Assembly: GCF_025602895.1 (NCBI RefSeq)
Contig: NW_026516221.1
Coordinates: 558,001-622,000 of the forward strand
Source of the DNA: Polychytrium aggregatum
Taxonomy: Eukaryota > Chytridiomycota > Chytridiomycetes > Polychytriales
Length of the DNA: 64,000 bases
Direction: 5' to 3'
The notes under the pieces are model-generated. The model saw only the letters and a program-made list of their open reading frames with translations. It did no database searches and was not told the origin of the DNA. Position 1 is the stretch's first letter; every line of letters begins with the position of its first letter. Positions 46,201-57,162 of the stretch are shown piece after piece. Position numbers and translations under genes: made by a program.

Positions 46201-49180
46201 GGAACGAGCTGAGGCATGACGCTGGCCAAGTTGCGAATGCATACCCCAAAAATAACAGGCCGCACCCTCCGACCTTTGCACTGACATCCACCAGCATTTC
46301 CAAGACCAACAACGCCTCGACGAGCCAGATATATTCACCCGTACTCACCGTCACCGTGTCTGAGCGCTCCTACAGCAAACTCTCGCTCAACGACACATCG
46401 TCATATAGCGTACCAACAGTGAGTTTGTGCTGGTGCAATCGCCTCGTCTAAAACAAGCCGTTGCGGCGTACAGCATGCTCCTCGGCTTGGATTTACTGGG
46501 TCTATTATGTCAATCGAAACTGAAATGTGTCCCGCTCACTCAGTTTTCTTTCGGAGTCTACTACTCGGAGAACTACTATGATATCTACCAGCTCTTGGAA
46601 GGAATATTCTCGGTCTGCTGTATCCTGTCGTTTGGATTCGGAGTCGTTATGACCCGCATGTACTTTGCCCGAAATCAACGGATTCTGCTCAACGTCGATC
46701 TCGTGGTGAGTGAGCGAATCTCGTGCGGGTGCAGCCCAATATTGCAGACCCACTGCATTCACCGCGGCTTGCTCGCCGATCGTCGTCATCTGGCTCTGGA
46801 TTGCAGAACTGCTTCTCACCTCCACAACAGGGCTGGATGTCGATCTTTGCCACTATCTTTGGAGCGGGTGGGGCAACCTTCTTCTGGTTCCTATTTGGCG
46901 TCTCCATGTATTGCCTGATTTTCTTCAAGGGGCAAAGCGCACTCTACCTGTTTCTGCCTTATCTCAGCGCGGACATTTCCATATACGATTCGATATTTCT
47001 ATCTACGCTGGGATTATATGTAAGTACAAGGCTCTCCATCTCCAATTCATGCTCGGCATCATGTGCTTTGGCCACAAGCCCAGGTGCATTTGCATCGCGG
47101 CGATGTGTCTGGCCAATGTGAATCACTCGATTATCCTGTCTCAAATACCACTGGCCGACCGCTCCAGGCTTGCTACATTCTCAAGAGGATCATCGCACAG
47201 GCTCGCTGCGACGTGTTCTTTATTGACTGGGAAAAGCCGCATGGCAAAGTCAAGGTGCCAGGCTCCGACGATGCACTCAAGCCCACACCAGTGAGCGCAT
47301 GGCGATCCATTTTTATGGCTGACGTCTGGAATAGACTCCAGGTACACTTGTGTGTGGCCGACACGGGAGCCCTATGGCGCTCGGTTTGCCAGAGGATATG
47401 CATGCTTGGAGCATATGCTTCGCCCAGTCGCAAACCAACCGACCCAGCTCTCTCGGTCCCACTTTCGCCCAGACCCACCGACGAGTCCGCATCGAAGTCT
47501 CTGTGCTGCTCATGTATGTCATCATGCAGGGCTTTGGCGTTCAATACGCCTCGACAGGCCAAACCAACCTGCTCGACCTCACTCCAGGCGATCGCAACGA
47601 GATCCTCTTGGTTGGTATCAACACCATTGTGTGGTTCATCGTGAACGCCATCCAGGTACGGTTTCGCTTGGGTCTTCGAGAGAAACACACTGGCGAATGC
47701 AGCAATCAAATGTCCCAGGCGAGGATTCGAGAGCATCTTGCGATGGTGATCTGCCCGTGGACGCTGTATAGGACTGAAACCACACCTGACGCTAATGCAC
47801 AAATGCACAAATGCACATCACTTTGCTCCAACTTGGCGAGCCAGATTGGATTCTACAACATCGTCTGGGTCCATGTGCGCCCGACTCCGTTGTACCATTT
47901 TGTCGACATGCTCTCGCTCTCAAACATATCTCTGCTGGTTATGGACGAGCCCTGCCACGGCTACTATATCCACGGGCGATCCGTCCATCCGACTGGCGCC
48001 GATACCAACTTCAAGGAGCTCAACGAAAGCCTCAAAATGGAGACCCAAGATGTCGTCCCCAAGCGCGGGCTGGCGGACTCGGAAGCGCAGGTGTTTGAAG
48101 TTTTCCTGAGCTCTGGATTCCGAACCACTTACGACTCGGTCTACAAGATCGTAGTGTACGAGGTAGCGTCTCATTTGTTTCAGACGCTTGCCACGGTCGT
48201 GGATGCGCTTGAGATTGTGATGGGTTAGGTCGATCTTACTATCGGTCGGTGTCTGTGCTGCTTTGCAGACATGGCGTGGCATTCAGTTGCACTAATCCAA
48301 AGTTGATCATGCAGGAGATGGGCCACTTGACAGAACAAGGATTGCGCAGCGGTGAGGCATATGCGACTGTGGCTTGTATCTGGGCGATGATGCCGGCTGA
48401 ATGCTCTAGAGCACTAATAGCATGGGCCGATGCACAGGTCGATTCGGAGGTGGATTCAGCAAAATGCGCGAGGTTTCGGAAACATCGCTTCGCGCCTATG
48501 ATGCCATGAACAAGTTCATGTGTGCCTTCTTTGACAAGGTGGGATACCGAGGAGGCCAGAGAGTTGGCGCATGCTTCTGTCTGACGAGATGGCGGACACT
48601 GGGGACAAGAAGTTGCTCGCTGCATGCCACCGATGCAGAGGAGTGCCCACCGATGCAGAGGAGTGCCCACCGACAAGTCCACTCATATTTTAAGGGGGAT
48701 GGACTACTCCCCTGCGTCCGCGCTCTTGACAGAATCTGAAGGAGCATCCGTACTTTATCTGCAAAAAATCATTTGTCGAGCGCTTTGTCGGAGCGACCCC
48801 GGACACATCAATGGGATCAATATTTTATCACGGTGCGTATGTCAAGCTCATTACTAGCGCCGATGGCTAGATCTGCGGGTCGGTTGTATGCGGTGTATTG
48901 ACTGGCTAGCTGGCTGACTACGCATCGTTTGCCAATCATTCAATGGCATGCAGAGCCTCTGGGATACTCAGCCACCCTGCTCTATGGGCTTGATGCTCCA
49001 TTTATGCTGTTCTACGCCCTACTGTACAGCGCACTGGACGTTCATGTTGGTACGGCGTATGGTTTTGCGCCAGTTCTCGGAGTCTACACCATGGACGTGC
49101 TGCTCTGCAGCATTCGCAGGTGGATCAGCGAACGGACGCTCAAGAGTGGCATCGTTATTGATGGAAAGTTTTTGAGCTAA
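43283..49180 (+). CDS. TMEM67: Meckelin (TMEM67), ciliary transition-zone membrane protein
   Basis: Signal peptide (MRVALLVASVALFLSVGYC), then a Cys-rich region on exons 43283-43457, 43606-43697, 43945-44005 and 44157-44329 (CTQCPSSQ, CTCPSMQIL, CQACPANSYPS). Later conserved blocks: LANYCVLQLYNL (~44889-45145), ENFPWLFYG (~45282-45390), 45512-45600, 45692-45830, 45980-46126, 46285-46420, 46540-46706 (first membrane helix), IFATIFGAGGATFFWFL (46832-47020), DVFFIDWEKPHGKV (~47170-47342), 47500-47655, YYIHGRSVHPTGADTNF with NISLLVMD (47850-48160), YDAMNKFM (~48440-48538), FICKKSFVERF (48743-48834) and the end block 48951-49180. Their order equals human meckelin, which acts with the MKS/B9 complex at the ciliary gate. 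Some edges, mainly 44330-44880, are unresolved. Confidence 0.9.
48627..48673. repeat. 20-bp repeat in a meckelin intron
   Basis: About 2.4 units of ccaccgatgcagaggagtgc. Confidence 0.8.
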
Positions 49181-49776
49181 TCATGACGGGAGGCATTGAT
49201 GTAGCTATGCCGAATGGTAGTGAGGCAGCGCCCGTCCTTCGCACGGAGCGGACGATGCCGCCCCTCAGCTCCCCAGTAGGATTCGCTTGCCACACACGAT
49301 GTCATCGGTTCTTTATTGTCGAGTCATCGAGAACAATATAGCTTGCTGGAAGAGAGGGAAGAGAGGGAAGAGAAAGAACTCATGAATTTACTCGCAAAGA
49401 TGCTCTGCAGTAGCCATCCTGCTTGTGTCTATTGTGCAAGAGCGATGCTGGAATGTGCTTTGTGGTCAACAGATGACAGCTCAGGCCAAGCGAGTCTGAC
49501 TCGAGTCTGGTTCACTCCAGAAACGAGCGCGAGGTATTGGCTTCGGATCTAGCGAGAGAGAAAGTGAGGGGGTGCTGCTTTGAGTCAACGGCACATCCGC
49601 GGGATCGCCTTGCCAGATCGAGAAAGCAGAGCCATGCTCGTTGTGCGGTTGCGTATATCAGTTTTGCTCCGGCTGGAGAACCATCCTGGCCGTACAGATG
49701 ATTCTCGACATGCCACCAACCTGAGCGTCTCGAAGGCGCATCTGCATATTTTTTTGCATTTGGGATCAATCATAGC
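49181..49776. other. Convergent 3-prime spacer
   Basis: Between the ends of meckelin and the GANEHY-repeat gene. Contains a short gaagagagg repeat near 49346-49374. No gene recognised. Confidence 0.55.
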
Positions 49777-52612
49777 TCAAAACACCGTGGAGTTGTGGGC
49801 AGCATCGCTTGCTTCGTTGGAGGCGGCCTGCTCGTCCTGCAATGCCTGCGTCGATCCAGGCTTGGACTGCGATTTTTCGAGCTGATGGGTTGAGTGGACC
49901 GAGTGGACAGAGCCTTGCTGCTTGGACTCGGCAAGCTGCTCCCGCGAAGGAGACGATCCTTCCTTTTGCGTCAGTTGGTTCAGCGAGCCGGCTTTGGATG
50001 GTGGTTTTGCCTCGGATCGAGCGAGCTCGTTCAGAGAGCCGCCCTTGGACGAACTGTGGTTCTGCAGCTTGTCCTTGGACGTGCGTGTATCGCTGGCCTG
50101 GGCAACGCTGCTAGTCGAGCCTTTGGCGATTTGCTCTTTCGAGCTCGACAGGTTCTGCAGAGAAGCGTGCTTGCTCGTTGGGATAGCTGGCTCGTTCTTG
50201 GCCTCAGCACCGGTCGGTAGGTTGTTCAATGAGACCGACTTGGTGGGCTTGCTGTCTGCCAGGCTCTCTTTGGAAGACTTGATGGCTTGTGCCGGCTGAA
50301 TGGTCTCGCTTGGGGTGGCCTCAGCGCCAGCAGACTTGTCTCCAGCGAGGTTGTTGGCCGAACCGGCTTTGGAGTGGACGCTCTGCTGGCTCTTGGAATC
50401 GAGCTTGTTAAGTGAGCCGGCCTTGCTCGCAGCCTTGGGCTCGGCATGCGCTTCTGACTTGGCGTGCTCTTCGTGAGAGGCTAACTGGCTCAGCGATGCG
50501 CCTCGTGATTGATGGCTGGGCTCCTTGCCTGATGGTTGCTGGTGCTCCAAGTCGTGATGGGACTTGGCAAGCTGCTGCTTGGAACCGTGATCATCGTGCG
50601 CTTTGTTGTCCCTGCTGGCCTCCTGGTGCTCGGAATGCTCTTGAGGGTGACTGTGGCTCTGATTCGAGTGGTGTTCACTTGCCTGAGACGGAGCCTCTCT
50701 CTTTGTGTTAACAGTGTGGCCAAACAGATCGGGGTCGGAGATGGTTCCCACCAGGTTGCCGCGCGAATGGTAGTGCTCGTTGGCTCCGTACCGGACACCT
50801 TCGACCTCGACTTCGTTGTGCACAATCGGCGCTCGCTCCTTGGTTATGAGCTGGTGCGACTGGAGCTCGTAGTACGACATGTCTGGTACAGATACGGAGC
50901 CAATGAGGTTGCTGCGCGAGTGGTAGTGCTCGTTGGCGCCATAGAAGACTTGGCGATCATCGGATTGATAGTCCTTGCTGTGGTGGGTATGGGCAGCAGC
51001 TTCGCTGGCGGGCTGCTCCTTGTGCTCGCTGTGCTCGCTGTGGCTCTCCTTGTGCGGCTCTGTGTGGTGATGCTGCTGTGCTGCAGGCTTTGTTGGTGCC
51101 TCAGAATGGTTGGGGTCGAAGATGTCGGGATCGGACACAGTTCCCACCAGGTTGCCCCGGGAATGGTAATGCTCGTTGGCTCCGTACCGAACGCCCTCGA
51201 CCTCGACTTCGTTGTGCTCGGTCTTGAGGCGCTCTTTCGAGAGGTACTTTCCGTGGCTCTTGGCCTGGTCCACCGGCCCGATGTCTGGGACCGAAACGGA
51301 GCCGATCAGGTTGCTGCGCGAAATGTAGTGTTCGTTCGCACCGTAATGCACCTTGGTCTCTGGAGCGATCGGCTGCTCGGCTTTGGGTTCAGCGGCCCTG
51401 GACTCGGCAACCTCAGGCTCGGCACCCTTTGAACCTGTGGCGCCGGGCTGAGGCTGGTCCGAAGCAGGCTTGCTCTCGGTAGAGGCGGCGGCCGCGGCGG
51501 ATTGGTCTTCTGGGCCTTTTTCGTTCTGGGACTCTTGGGACTCTTGGGCTTCTTGAGACCCAAATTCGGGTTCAGGTGGTGGAGTCGGAGTGGGAAAGAA
51601 TTGATCCATTAGAGCTCGGTGCTGGCCGATCAGATCAATCTGAGAGTTGTAACCTCTGTCTTGAATGTGGGAATCTATAGCAGCGTGTTCATCATAATCA
51701 CCGTAATATCCAATGTCTTCTTTGGGCTCCGGCTCCCTCGGGCCAAAGTCGGGATCGGAGATGGTGCCGATGAGGTTTCCTCGAGAGTGGTAATGCTCGT
51801 TGGCTCCGTATCGGACTCCATCGATCTCGTACTCGGCATAGGGTGCGAGCATGCGCTCCTTTGTGCTCTGCTTTTGGTGGGTGTACTCGGGTGCTAGATC
51901 GGGGTTGGAGATACTTCCGATGAGATTGCTACGCGACATGTAGTGCTCGTTGGCACCGTATGTGACAGGGTATTCTTTGACAGGCTTCTCTGCAGGCTTC
52001 TCGGCAGGTTTCTCGGCAGGTTTCTCAGCGTGCTTTTCTGCCTCTTTGGGGATCTGGGCTGGGGCTTCATGCCCGATTTCGGGGCTGGCGACATGTGTGT
52101 GTGCCTCGCTTGTCGGCCCAGGTTTCTGCTCGGTCAGCTTCTCGGCTGACTTTTGGGGCTCGATCTTCTGGGGCTCGATCTTCTGGGGTTCGACAGCTGC
52201 CTGCTTTGGCTTCTCTGCATGCGCAGCTGCCACTTCTCGTGACCCATCCTTCTTGATGTCGGGCTTTTCGGCTTCAGCCTGTGGTGGGGTGTTCCGAAGA
52301 GAAAGAGGTTGTTTAGATACATGGTGACAAAAGTCAGGCTGTCTGAATGCAAGGCCAACAGTAGCCTCCTATTCGCAGCCGCGGCAAGCCGAGATTGAGA
52401 GACAGAGCGCGCAGCACACTCACTTTCTTGGGCGCCTCGCTTACTGGCAGGGGTGCCTTGACCACGGGCTGGACTGTTGGCTTTTCCTGGTCTGCCTTGG
52501 CCGACTTTTGTATTTTTACATTCTGCTGCGGGTTGTCAATCTGGGCCTGCTTGAGAGCGGCGTTAGGGCCAATGGTCGCCTGTGCGGCGGGTCTTGACAC
52601 TCCGCAACCCAT
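49777..52612 (-). CDS. Predicted N-myristoylated protein with GANEHY repeats, function unknown
   Basis: Two exons, 52424-52612 and 49777-52278, phase 0, 896 residues. It starts MGCGVSRPA: Gly2 with Cys3 is the pattern for N-myristoylation plus palmitoylation, so membrane anchoring is likely. The central part holds six copies of a unit YGANEHYxSRxNLIGxxSxPD in three pairs; within each pair the first copy reads SRSNLIGS and the second GVRYGANEHYHSRGNL. A degenerate seventh (SQIDLIGQH) follows the first pair. The C-terminal 350 residues carry many short SxxxL units (KAGSLNKL, KHASLQNL, KGGSLNEL, KAGSLNQL) in a Ser/Lys/Gln-rich background. Between them lie Glu/Lys/Pro-rich linkers. I recognise no known domain; it may be a scaffold on a membrane. 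The near-perfect repeat spelling suggests strong constraint. Confidence 0.8.
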
Positions 52613-53558
52613 TTCCGGCGCTACTTTGGACGGAGTAGGTGTTGCAGCGAACTTTTATGGGCTGACTCGGGCCTGCTGCGGAACAAACGGCCGCCGGGGT
52701 CGGACTGTGGTCAGTCCTGGACAGGCGCTTCACAGCCAGCAGGGTATTTGGCAACACCGTCATTGGTTTGCGAAGTATGACTGCCAAAGCTTGGTAACGT
52801 AACTGCCCTCCTGTCCGTCTCGAAACAGAGCAGCACAGGAGGGGGACTGGGCAAGGATATGCAACCCTCTCTCCAGTACTGAAACCGCGGGAATGAGCCG
52901 GACTGACTGAGGGCCGGACTGACTGAGAGCCAGACGAGGGTCCAACTTACGTTACGAGTGGCAAGATGGCGCCGTGAGAAAGAAGTACTTGCGTGCGTGG
53001 GAGCAGAGGAGCTGCGGACTCGGCTTGATGGGCGGCAAAGGTGAGGAAGGGCGCCCGCCCCTCTGGCTCTTCTTTTCTGAGGGGAAAATCTCCTTGGGCC
53101 CTCCCCTGCGCTTCGCCCACCCCAAAAGCGCACTAGCTCGCCTCCGTCGCTGCTGGCAGCCACACATTCTCTGCGGGGGGCACTGCTGTCGCTGGCCGTG
53201 GTATTGTGTCGGGCGTTGCTGGGACGTCATCCGGGCGCCGCCGCGATTGGCAGCATAATGGCGCCACGTGACTGATGGGTGATCCTGTTGCTGGCTGCTC
53301 CAGGGCGACAGCGACAATGAGCCGAGGAGCGAGGGCGGCCGAGGACACCGGATCGGTCTCGGCGAGAGGGTGCGGACCAATCACCGCGCGGCTGGCACGG
53401 CTTGCCCAAATCCAACCCAGAAAGCAGATCGACAGGATCGAGCCTCAAGAGCAAGATCTGGAGCAAGATCTGCAGCAAGATCCGGAGCAAGATCCGGAGG
53501 AAGATTGACCCCGAGCGCAGACGGCACAGCCAAGGCAGCACCAACGAGACCCGGCGCG
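52613..53558. promoter_or_regulatory. Divergent promoter region (GANEHY gene / POP5)
   Basis: Contains a perfect E-box CACGTG (53265-53270), an adjacent attgg (reverse CCAAT, 53246-53250), a gacgtcat CRE-like site (53224-53231) and two atggcgcc octamers (52964 and 53258 areas). These are motif matches by eye only. A 12-bp tandem repeat sits just upstream of POP5. Confidence 0.4.
53447..53503. repeat. 12-bp minisatellite (gagcaagatctg)
   Basis: About 4.7 units, variants gagcaagatctg/gagcaagatccg, ending about 55 bp before the POP5 start codon. Confidence 0.85.
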
Positions 53559-54323
53559 ATGAGGATCAAGAACCGGTATCTCCTCTTTGAGATCGACTTC
53601 AAGGACCAGCTGATTGTCGAGAACATGCACGGCGGCATCATCGCCCAGGCATTCAAGGACTCGGTCGAGCAGAACTTTGGCGACTATGGGGCCGGCAGCG
53701 TGCTCTCGTCTCTCTCAGGTGAGGGCAGCTCCTCTGCCCTGCGGCGAACTCGCTCGCAATGAGCCTAGCTCCTTGTGGTTGATCATATGCACTACGGCAT
53801 CATCCCAGCCATCTGCCGCCTGCAGGAGCGCCCTTGCCGGGAATATCGCTGGAACGATAATGCGGACTAAGACATAACCATGACACAACCATGACAACCA
53901 TGACACAACCGTGCTAGTCAAGTACTTCTCGCCATTCACATCGGTCGGGATCGTTCGCACGGGCCGAGACGACTTTCGGATGGTCTGGGCCGCCCTGACC
54001 TTCATCAACCAGATCCGCGGCCGCGACTGTATAATCCGGGTTGTTCACGTCGGAGGTTGTGCTGGAACTGAAAACGCAACTTTATCTTGCTTCGGGCAGA
54101 TTGAAAGGCCTGTCTGTATTGTCCGGGCGAGCCACGATGCGTCCACATACGCAACATCGCTGATACGGAACGGTGCTGTCCATTTTCAGGAACCATCTCG
54201 AAGGTGCAGCGAGCAGCAATCGATCTGGACCGCCAGCTACTCGGCTCTTTGAGAAGATCCAAGGTGATTGACTGTAGGTTGTCGCTGAGCGCCGTCAGCG
54301 TCTGGAACGTATTGTCACAGTAA
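53559..54323 (+). CDS. POP5: RNase P/MRP protein subunit POP5
   Basis: Three exons, 53559-53718, 53918-54055, 54190-54323; phases close at 143 residues. It begins MRIKNRYLLFEI, close to the KHRYLLCEL start of human POP5, has an amphipathic helix (FKDSVEQNFGDYGAG), the VKYFSPFTSVGIVRTGRDDFRMVWAAL core matching VRYLNAYTGIVLLRC...VWSAL, and the VVHVGGTISKVQ block matching LHVGGTIRTCQ. POP5 is a core protein of nuclear RNase P (pre-tRNA 5-prime processing) and RNase MRP (pre-rRNA processing). The intron between exons 2 and 3 falls inside the HVGG codons. Confidence 0.93.
53868..53911. repeat. Short repeat (catgacacaac units) in POP5 intron 1
   Basis: Imperfect tandem units of atgacacaacc and atgacaacc, just before the acceptor of exon 2. 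Confidence 0.7.
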
Positions 54324-54567
54324 CCTTGGTAGTCAGGATCGCTGTATTTGGTCACTTACGCCCTTTGCGTTGGTGCATACCCAACCTGGCCTGAAGACAA
54401 AACCGAAGAGAGTCTGCAAAGTCGATCGCAGGCCGAGATTGGAAGCATTCAGCTCTGAGCCGCCTCACTTCATCCGGCGGCGGCCTCTCGTCGCTGCCCT
54501 GACTCTGTGCACGACGATGACGATTGTGCTGGGAGCACAGCCCATCTGCGTACTTTGCTTGGCATCA

Positions 54568-56799
54568 TCACTCAAGTGTCTCGTGGGCGGCTGGCCCGGT
54601 CCGCTTGTGCTGCTTCTCGAGGACCCAAGCCTTGATTCTCTGCTTGAGAGCGGCGATTTTGGCGTCGTAGTCCTCTGTGCCCTGGACGCAAGCGCCGACA
54701 AAATCGATACCATGAGATCTCGCCGCTGCTGCTTGCCTCCCGAGGCTGAAAGGAGAATCGTCTGCGCAATAAACCCACCTTTTCCTGCCGCTTTCTGGAT
54801 TCGGCAATGATGCCATTCAGCATATTGTCGTACTTTTGTTGATGCTCTTCCGAGGAGATGTCGGGTTTAGAGTCATTCGAGGGAGCAAACAGCTCATCGA
54901 CTGACTCGTCGCTGTCGCCGTCCTCATAGTCGGCTTCGCTCTCTCGTGCAGCGTCCGGGCTCCTGGGCGTCAACCAAAGCATGTCAATTGATCCGCCATG
55001 CGACACTGGCGCCACAGGCGGAGCCACCTCGGCCCATGGCCCGGTCTTGTTGAGTCCAAAGGGACATTGGTGGTACCTGGGCTGCAATGTCAAGCTGGCC
55101 AACCGCCTCTCCTCCTTGGACACTGGTTGCTCATCGAGTTCCAAGAGCTTCGGCAGGATCGCAAGCACATGGATCTTGTATGACGGAAGGAGGGCACAAG
55201 GATTGCCAGATGCTTGCAGATATCGAATCGATTTGGGCAAATCGTCTGAACGGTAATCATGACAAAACCAACGGGCGTGAGATACAAGTGTTGCTGTGCT
55301 TACGGCCAGTCGCTTGGCTCTGCTAATTGCTCGGCCCTGCTAGTTGCTCGATCCTACGTGCTACCACTAACCTGATATCTCAGCAATTTGGTTATGAGAG
55401 ACATCCAAGTATTCGAGGCGGGAGAGGCAATTCAGACCAGCGGTGCTGACCAGTTGGTTTTCCGAGAGAATCAAGAACCTGAGCCATATCAGCGTTTCAA
55501 GGTTTTCGATGGTTCGGATGTTGTTCTGGTGAAATCATTTCACCCAGCAGAAGGACAGAGCAGCACTCGATAAGCATCAGGCCCGGCAGACTTGCGATCA
55601 CGACCGCAATCGCTCTCTCAGGATTGCTATCCACACCACTTGGACCGATCCCTACACGCTGGAGATAGCAATGAGTGAGTCGGTTGAAGAGTTCCAGATT
55701 GCTGACTTGCGTCAAGTTGGACCGGTCCAAGCGCAAGTGGGTAAGCCGGTAGACCTGGTCGGCGCTGTAGGGAATCAACCACAGCCATCGAGAATGAGTT
55801 TATGATCGCGCCAATATCGCCAATCGCTCGTGCGTCTGACACTCACAGCTCGTCTTTTGTGTATTCCCGCTCGTTAGGAATGTTCTTCTTACAGATCAGG
55901 CTGAATGTGATTTCCTTGGGCTTCGAGTCTGATAGCGGGCTAAGATGTATCAGTCAATCGGCTCGCCATGTCCAGAACGGCACAGAGTATGGCTTCATAT
56001 CGCTCCAACGGGCGCGGTATTAACGATGTCGGGGAAAGCATGTTCGTGCTTCGTCAGTATTCAAAGTTGATTCAGAACAGCGATTCATACCCTCATTGTA
56101 CTCAGAGTCCGCGGTTACGATGGATTTGTCGACCAGGGTGGAGTCGCTTCTGCTGGTGCTTAGATTGTTTCGTGGCCGTGACGGCAGTCGCATTGGCGAA
56201 GCTCCTGTCCTCACAGAGCTTCCTTCACCATCGCCTCCCGCATGGACAGCGCGGCCATTTTCATTTTTTGGCAACCGCGACGAGATCTGTGTCGCAGTCT
56301 TGGTCTTTGCTTTGGCTTTGATATTGGTTTCGAGTACTGGTTGCGCGGTTGAATCGGCCGATCGTCCACTGCTTTGCCCTTGCTGGGGCTTTGCTCTGCT
56401 TTGGGCTGGGCCTCTGGGTGTGGCCGTATCGCCCGATGATCGCGAAGGTACCTTTACGTCGGACTGACTCGATCGCGAGGATAGACCGGAGCTCAGGCGG
56501 GATGCCGGTGCATCAGCAGGCATGGGGCGCTTCGCTGCTCCACGCGAATGTGGGCTGGTTTGCGCTTTGGTGGCATCGAGGCCCCTTTCGACAGCCCTCG
56601 ATGGGCGCGGCAAGGGGTTAACTGATTGTCGAGTTGGGGCAGTCGTATTCTGAGACTTGGACGCCACCGACCTTGTGGGAGCCTGAGCTCGCGAGCCGTT
56701 CGCAGACACGACCGATGTGCTGCTGGCCTTCTTTTCGAGAGACTTCTTCGCCACAGAGTCGGCTCGTTGGCTGTGAGATAGTGCGCCCGATGCCAGCAT
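54568..56799 (-). CDS. LRRC46-like leucine-rich repeat protein (axonemal family)
   Basis: Six exons: 56091-56799, 55847-55928, 55656-55764, 55372-55525, 54779-55245, 54568-54681; phases close at 544 residues. The first 236 residues are Ser/Arg-rich and disordered. Then come LICKKNIP, LTHLRLDRSNLTQVSNLE, LTHCYLQRNNIRTIENLE, LRFLILSENQLVSTAGL, LEYLDVSHNQIAE and LPKSIRYLQASGNPCA, followed by LPKLLELDEQPVSKEE. The CKKN start, LRLDR.N, YLQ.N.I and L.LDEQPV pieces match LRRC46 as I know it, a sperm-flagellum axonemal LRR protein. The C-terminus is acidic with a coiled coil. The 236-residue extension is longer than in animals. It is head-to-head with the calcyphosin-like gene, which would suit a shared flagellar programme. 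Confidence 0.78.
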
Positions 56800-57162
56800 G
56801 ACGAAGCCTCTTGGTACAGATTGGATGGTCTGGTGGAGCGATAGACGGGATCGGCAGCGTTGGAAGATGGTGGGGAAGGCCTCGGCTAAGCGTGTGGGAA
56901 AGGGGTGCCCGCCATCGACGCATTGCTGCGAGGACCGCATCGGGCCACCTCTTGGCTGCGATTGACCTGGATAAAAGCCAACTGGATCACTCTCTGCGGC
57001 TTCCCTGCCCCCACTCTTTGCCAAGGCAAGCACGGCTCTCAAAGCTTCCGGTTCCTGGACTTGCCACGGCCGGCTTCGCTGAGATCTCGCCGCACAGAGA
57101 CAGCACAGTTTAGACGAACACCTCTAGTCCTTGCCTTGATCAACTGTTGGGCGATTGTCGCA
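56800..57162. promoter_or_regulatory. Bidirectional promoter of LRRC46-like and calcyphosin-like genes
   Basis: The 363-bp gap between divergent start codons must serve both genes. I saw no perfect RFX X-box; a search with a matrix is needed to exclude weak ones. Confidence 0.45.

Noticed and set aside
51619-51897. Plus-strand frames across the GANEHY gene (also 50536-51432)
   Set aside because: Shadows of the repeat-bearing exon on the other strand.
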